Part shown: piece after piece, positions 59,483 to 64,000 of the stretch
Layout: every line of letters starts with the position of its first letter
How positions within the stretch are numbered: the stretch's first letter is position 1
The notes under the pieces: model-generated
Databases searched by the model: none
The model's input: the letters and a program-made list of their open reading frames with translations, nothing else
Told to the model about the DNA's origin: nothing
Source of the DNA: Musa acuminata AAA Group
Taxonomy: Eukaryota; Streptophyta; Magnoliopsida; Zingiberales; Musaceae
Assembly: GCF_036884655.1 (NCBI RefSeq)
Contig: NC_088347.1
Location: forward strand, 12,830,001 to 12,894,000
DNA: 64,000 nucleotides
Direction: 5' to 3'
Position numbers and translations under genes: made by a program

Positions 59483-60197
59483 CCCCACCCATTCAGCACT
59501 GAAAAGATACAGACCAATACCGAAATCTTGATCTTTTCTGTGATTCTAAGAGCTCAAAAGTGTTATAAAGCCTTTAAGTCTCCTCCTTCTGTTCTTCAAG
59601 TTTTCAATTGTAAAGTGAGGAGAGAAAGGTCTGTAAAGGTTGTCTCCTAAGCCTGTCAAAAGGAGAAGAAATTGTAAGAGGGAAGTTTGGCCTTCGCCCA
59701 TTGAAGGAAGGCACCTAGTTGACGTCGGCAACCTCATCGGTGGAGGAAGCCAAAAGTGGAGTAGGTCAAGGCTGACCGAACCACTCTGAATCTCTGGTTT
59801 GCGTTTATTTTCGAGCACTTTATCATTACTGCAAACCTCCCTCATCACTACTGCTCTCTGCGCTTTCACGAACAAATTCTAAGTGCTGTTCTTCCAAATC
59901 TGCATTCAGACGTAAACTCGTGTTTTCATACAGTACAGTTTACGTTTACGTTTGATTCTGCAGAACTGTTTTTCGTGCTTTTACGAACGAGCCGTTTTTG
60001 CAGTTTACGCTTACATTTTAATCCTATTAATAACTGCAATCTGTCCTCTGTGATTTTACGAACGAGTTTCAACATTTAGACGCAAAACTGCATTCAGACG
60101 TAAATCGGCTTTCCTCGCTCAATCGTCAGATTTCAGTTCACGTTTACATCTTGATTTCAACTGCATACTGCCTTCTGCGAGTATACAAACGAGTTTC

Positions 60198-60480
60198 AAC
60201 GTTTAGACGTAAATCTGCGTTTAGACGTAAAACTACGTTTAGACGTAAATCTGCGTTTAGACGTAAAACTGCGTTTAGACGTAAAACTGCGTTTAGACGT
60301 AAAACTGCGTTTAGACGTAAATCTACGTTTAGACGTAAATCTGCGTTTAGACGTAAATCTGCATTTAGACGTAAATCTGAGTTTAGACGCAAAACTGCGC
60401 TTAGACGCAAAACTGCGCTTAGACGCAAAACTGCGCTTAAACGCAATCTGCGCTTAGACACAAACTGCACCTAGATACAA
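60198..60480 (+). repeat. 18-bp minisatellite in N R/U5
   Basis: About 15 units of CTGCGTTTAGACGTAAAA, degrading at the 3' side. Open on both strands because the period is a multiple of three (FRRKTA and LNAVLR repeats). A has only scattered single units near 5400-5600. Confidence 0.88.
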
Positions 60481-60605
60481 ACTGCGAATTTGCTTTTGGA
60501 TCATAATAGTTTTTGAACGAACGCAGCTTTTGGTTTTTAAATTAATATAAGATTTCCGCTGCACTAATTCACCCCCCCCCTCTTAGTGCTCTTGATCCTA
60601 ACAAT

Positions 60606-60617
60606 TGGTATCAGAGC
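60606..60617 (+). other. Primer binding site, element N (tRNA-iMet)
   Basis: TGGTATCAGAGC, 2 nt after the LTR. Confidence 0.93.
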
Positions 60618-60653
60618 AAGGTTAACTCTCTAAAGGATTAAAACCCAAGAGAG

Positions 60654-62228
60654 ATGGCATACGCCGGAAACCAAGAGGGGCATTCGATTACACGTCCACC
60701 CATGTTCAGTGGAACGGACTACACTTACTGGAAGACCCGAATGAGGATCTTTCTTATTTCTATGGATTTTGAACTGTGGAACCTTGTTGAAAATGGATTT
60801 TCAAAATCTTCTCTTCCAATGATCGATTGGAACAATTTGGAGAAGAAGGCTTTCGCTCTTAATGCAAAGGCTATGAATGCCTTATTTTGCGCACTTGATA
60901 AAAACGAGTTTAATCGTGTTTCAACTTGCGAAACTGCTTTTGATATTTGGCACACACTTGAAGTGACCCACGAGGGCACAAGTAGAGTGAAAGAGTCAAA
61001 AATCAATCTGTTGCTGCATTCTTTTGAACTTTTCCGAATGAAACCGAGTGAAACCATTGGCGACATGTTTACCCGTTTCACGGATGTCGTCAACGGTCTA
61101 AAAGGACTCGGAAAGAGTTTTTCGGATTTTGAGCTTGTTAATAAGATACTAAGATCCCTTCCTAAGAGTTGGGATCCTAAAGTCACCGCCATTCAAGAGG
61201 CAAAAGATCTGCAAAATTTCCCTCTTGAAGAACTAATCGGGTCATTAATGACCTACGAAATGACCTGCAAAGCTCATGAAGAGCAAGAAGACATCCTTCC
61301 AAAGAACAGGAAGGATATGGCACTTAAAACTTCTGAATGCCACTTGAGAGAAAACTCAAGTGATGAGGACTGTGATGATGACTTAGCATTTTTGACAAGA
61401 AAGTTTAAGAAGTTCTTCAAAAGAAACAAGTTTAAAAACGTTGTGAAAAATAAACTTGAACCTAAGAAGGACCAAGTGATCTGCTACGAATGTAAAAAGC
61501 CGGGACATTACAAAAGTGATTGTCCCCAAGTCAAGAAAAGAACAACAAAGAAGAAGGCGCTCCAAGCAACATGGGATGATTCGAGCGCATCTGAGGAAGA
61601 AGAATCCAACACCGAGCAAGTTGCTCATTACGCCTTTATGGCTATCGAAGAGGAGGTAACGAATTTATTAGATGCTGATTTATCTTTCGATGAATTATTA
61701 AATGCCTTCCATGATTTATTTGATGAATGCAAAGTTATAAATAGAAAATACAAGTTGCTAAAAAAGGTACATGATAATCTTACTTGTGAGTTTGATAAGT
61801 TAAAAATCGAACATCATGATAGTTTAAATTCATGTATCAAATGTCATGATCTGGAAACTATACAAAAAGAAAACTTGCTACTTAAGGACACCTTGAAGAA
61901 ATTCGAGGTTGGTAGCAAGTCATTAAACATGATCCTTACAAACAAGGGTCATGCTCCCAAAAGAAGTGGGATTGGATTTGTGAGGAGTCCTCACCAAAAT
62001 CCAACTACCTTTGTAAAAGGCCCCATCTTACATGTTCAAACCAAGTGCAACTTTTGTTGCAAATCTGGACACAAGACACATTGCTGTCCATTCAAGAAAA
62101 TAAGTCCAAACAAATTAATTTGGGTTCCTAAAGGAACCATGATAAACTCTATGCAACATGATAGAAAATGTAGATCTATTTATGAGGCACCCAAAAGCAA
62201 ATGGGTACCTAAACATCATTCTTTCTTG
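60654..62228 (+). CDS. Element N gag (525 aa, intact)
   Basis: ATG at 60,654 in AGAGATGGC, 36 nt after the primer site. Residues 1-220 form the copia gag region (YWKTRMRIFL, NAKAMNALFCALDKNEF, MKPSETIGDMFTRFTDVV). A first CCHC knuckle, CYECKKPGHYKSDC, is at 277-290. Next come a Lys-rich segment, an acidic TWDDSSASEEEESNTEQ and a Leu/Lys-rich, probably coiled-coil stretch (about 345-425). A second C-x2-C-x4-H-x4-C cluster is at 465-478 (CNFCCKSGHKTHCC). The frame ends FL followed by UAG. Expected role: particle assembly and RNA binding in the cytoplasm. Confidence 0.93.
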
Positions 62229-62231
62229 TAG
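62229..62231 (+). other. In-frame UAG between gag and pol, element N
   Basis: TTCTTG-TAG-AAAAC, with pol continuing in the same frame. No other lesion is visible in gag or in the pol segment seen. Confidence 0.85.
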
Positions 62232-64000
62232 AAAACTAAACAATCGCAAGCTAGGAGCAAGAAATGGTACCTTGATAGTGGATGCTCAAGGCATATGACC
62301 GGAGATCCATCTCAATTCTCTAAGCTCTCTAGCATAGACGAAGGATATGTCACCTTCGGAGACAACAACAAGGGTAAAATCATTGGCAAAGGAACCATAG
62401 GTAACAAATCCAACCTCTCTATTGAAGATGTTTTACTAGTTGATGGTCTAAAACATAACCTCTTGAGCATTAGTCAATTATGTGATAAAGGATATATTAT
62501 AAGATTTGAATCTAATGCCTGCATCATTGAAAAACCACACAAAAATATATCTATGATTGCATTAAAACAAAACAACGTTTACACTATTGACATCAATGAC
62601 TTATGTGATGAAATGTGCCTTGCCGTTATGAATGAGGATGCTTGGCTATGGCATAGAAGATTAGGTCATGCTAGCATGAAACTAATCAATCAAGTATCAT
62701 CTAGAGAACTTGTAAGAGGAATTCCTCATATCAAGTTCATCAAAGATAATGTATGTGATGCTTGCCAATTAGGTAAGCAAATTAGGGGTAGCTTCAAAGC
62801 TAAGAATCAAATAAGCACCTCTAGGCCCTTACAATTGATCCATATGGACTTGTTCGGACCAATCTCTACATCAAGTCTAGGAGGTAGCAAATACGCCTTT
62901 GTCATTATTGATGACTACAGCAGATATACATGGACCTACTTCTTAAAACAAAAAAATGAATGCTTTAGACATTTTACCAAGTTTTGTAAACTTGTTCAAA
63001 ATGAGAAGGAATCTATGATTTCGTCAATTAGAAGTGATCACGGTGGAGAATTTCAAAACCATGACTTCCAAGAATTCTGTGAACTCAATGGATACAACCA
63101 TAACTTCTCTACTCCAAGAAATCCTCAACAAAATGGGGTAGTAGAAAGAAAAAATCGAAATTTGCAAGAAATGGCAAGAACCATGTTGAATGAACATAGC
63201 CTACCCAAATATTTTTGGGCCGAAGCTGTAAACACTGCATGTTATATTTTAAATAGAGTCCTAGTAAGACCCTTACTCTCCAAAACTCCTTATGAGTTAT
63301 GGAATAACAAAAAACCCAATGTCTCATATTTTAAAGTCTTTGGGTGTAAGTGTTTTATCTTGAATGAAAAGGATAACTTAGGAAAATTCGATGCTAAGTC
63401 TGATGAAGGAATCTTTCTTGGTTATTCTTCGGTTTCTAAAGCTTTTCGCATCTTCAATAAAAGAACCTTAATTATTGAAGAATCCATCCATGTTGTTTTC
63501 AATGAGATTTCAGAAATTAAGAAAAATGATCTTGATGATGATGTTAATTTTGATTCCTTGAATTTAAACGAAACCCCGTCTCCAACTAGCAACTTGGTTG
63601 CATCCACTTCCAAAACATCCTTACCCAAGGATTGGAAGTATATAGATGCTCATCCTAAGGAGCTAATCCTAGGAGACACATCAAAGGGGGTTCAAACACG
63701 ATCTTCTTTTAAAAACTTTTGTGCCAACGCCGCTTTTCTCTCCCAAATTGAACCCAAATGTGTTGATGAAGCCATGAAAGATGATTCATGGATCATCGCA
63801 ATGCAAGATGAATTAAATCAATTTGAGAGAAATGAGGTGTGGACGCTTGTTCCTAGGCCAAATGACCATTTAGTAATTGGTACTAAATGGGTCTTTAGAA
63901 ACAAGCAAGATGAAAATGGTATCGTGGTTAGAAACAAGGCTAGATTAGTGGCCAAAGGTTTCAACCAAGAAGAAGGTATCGATTACGAAGAAACCTTCGC
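62232..64000 (+). CDS. Element N pol, 5' part (protease, integrase, start of RT)
   Basis: Open for 589 codons to the window edge. Protease WYLDSGCSRHMTG (Asp codon at 62,274). Integrase zinc region WLWHRRLGHASMKL (about 62,640) with CDACQLGK (about 62,757). Catalytic Asp in MDLFGP (about 62,848), second Asp in IRSDHGGEF (about 63,035), Glu in NGVVERKNR (about 63,144). RT begins at [20 protein letters not shown] (about 63,889) and runs off at DYEETFA. There is no ATG immediately after the UAG, so expression would need readthrough, re-initiation at a later ATG, or another mechanism. Confidence 0.93.

Larger units (their letters stand above)
58307..60603 (+). repeat. 5' LTR of element N (2297 bp)
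   Basis: TGTTGAATCTCGGG to GATCCTAACA. U3 holds a 52-bp tandem array and a 40-bp array; R/U5 holds an 18-bp array. These account for most of the extra length over A. Confidence 0.93.
58307..64000 (+). mobile_element. Element N: Sirevirus-like element, apparently intact, 3' end off-window
   Basis: A 2297-bp 5' LTR, a primer site, an undamaged gag and a pol that stays open to the window end. Inserted in M (left flank AATAG). It belongs with A and is the best candidate here for a functional autonomous copy. Confidence 0.93.

Noticed and set aside
60144..60474. Long ORFs on both strands with FRRKTA or LNAVLR repeats
   Set aside because: They are translations of an 18-bp tandem repeat inside an LTR; the period keeps all in-phase frames open. 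No gene context.
60198..60480. CRISPR-like repeat array
   Set aside because: The units are contiguous with no unique spacers, in a plant retrotransposon LTR.

Overview
The window comes from a plant nuclear genome and consists entirely of nested LTR retrotransposons. I found no host gene, rRNA, tRNA or CRISPR array. Every substantial coding stretch is Ty1/copia gag or pol (order protease, integrase, reverse transcriptase, RNase H). The primer sites are all complementary to initiator tRNA-Met. The long LTRs, element types and nesting suggest a medium to large plant genome. A banana/ginger-type monocot is only a guess.

Two main lineages are present. The first looks like Sirevirus (SIRE/Maximus). 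Its LTRs are 1.5-2.3 kb, begin TGTTGAATCTC and end CCTAACA, and gag starts about 50 nt after the primer site. It includes pol-bearing elements (A, B, N), gag-only elements (D, E, F), LTR or truncated copies of the gag-only type (H, I, L) and an old gag remnant (K). The second looks like Angela/BARE: LTRs of about 1.5-1.6 kb and a 1.8-kb leader before gag (C1, C2, G). A third type, M, has a 376-bp LTR.

Nesting was reconstructed from LTR ends, primer sites and 5-bp target duplications. Left half: B (plus strand) carries C1 in its 5' LTR, and A (minus) sits inside C1. The 3' LTR of B is split by D and by C2. A deletion junction at about 32,622 joins B to E. Right half: K gag is the oldest layer. 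E (minus) abuts it and contains F (minus). G interrupts K gag and contains H and I. L (minus) interrupts K again, M is in L, and N is in M and runs off the right end. A runs off the left end.

Only N (gag, then pol open to the window end apart from one UAG) and the gag genes of D and F look undamaged. C2 is a recent insertion: I counted 8 differences between its two 1494-bp LTRs. It is nevertheless frameshifted.

The strongest signals are non-coding. (1) A long inverted repeat straddles the polypurine tract/3' LTR junction in five Sirevirus-like elements, with compensatory changes between families; the Angela-like family has an analogous perfect 11-bp version. (2) Four hairpins share one apex (TCGAG-TCC-CTCGA) upstream of gag in C2, with covarying stems in G. 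(3) An in-frame UAG lies at the same gag/pol position in all three copies where it can be read. (4) A gag-only group has lost the CCHC zinc knuckle and has conserved non-coding modules. (5) Arrays of near-palindromes in U3 change copy number even between the two LTRs of one element.
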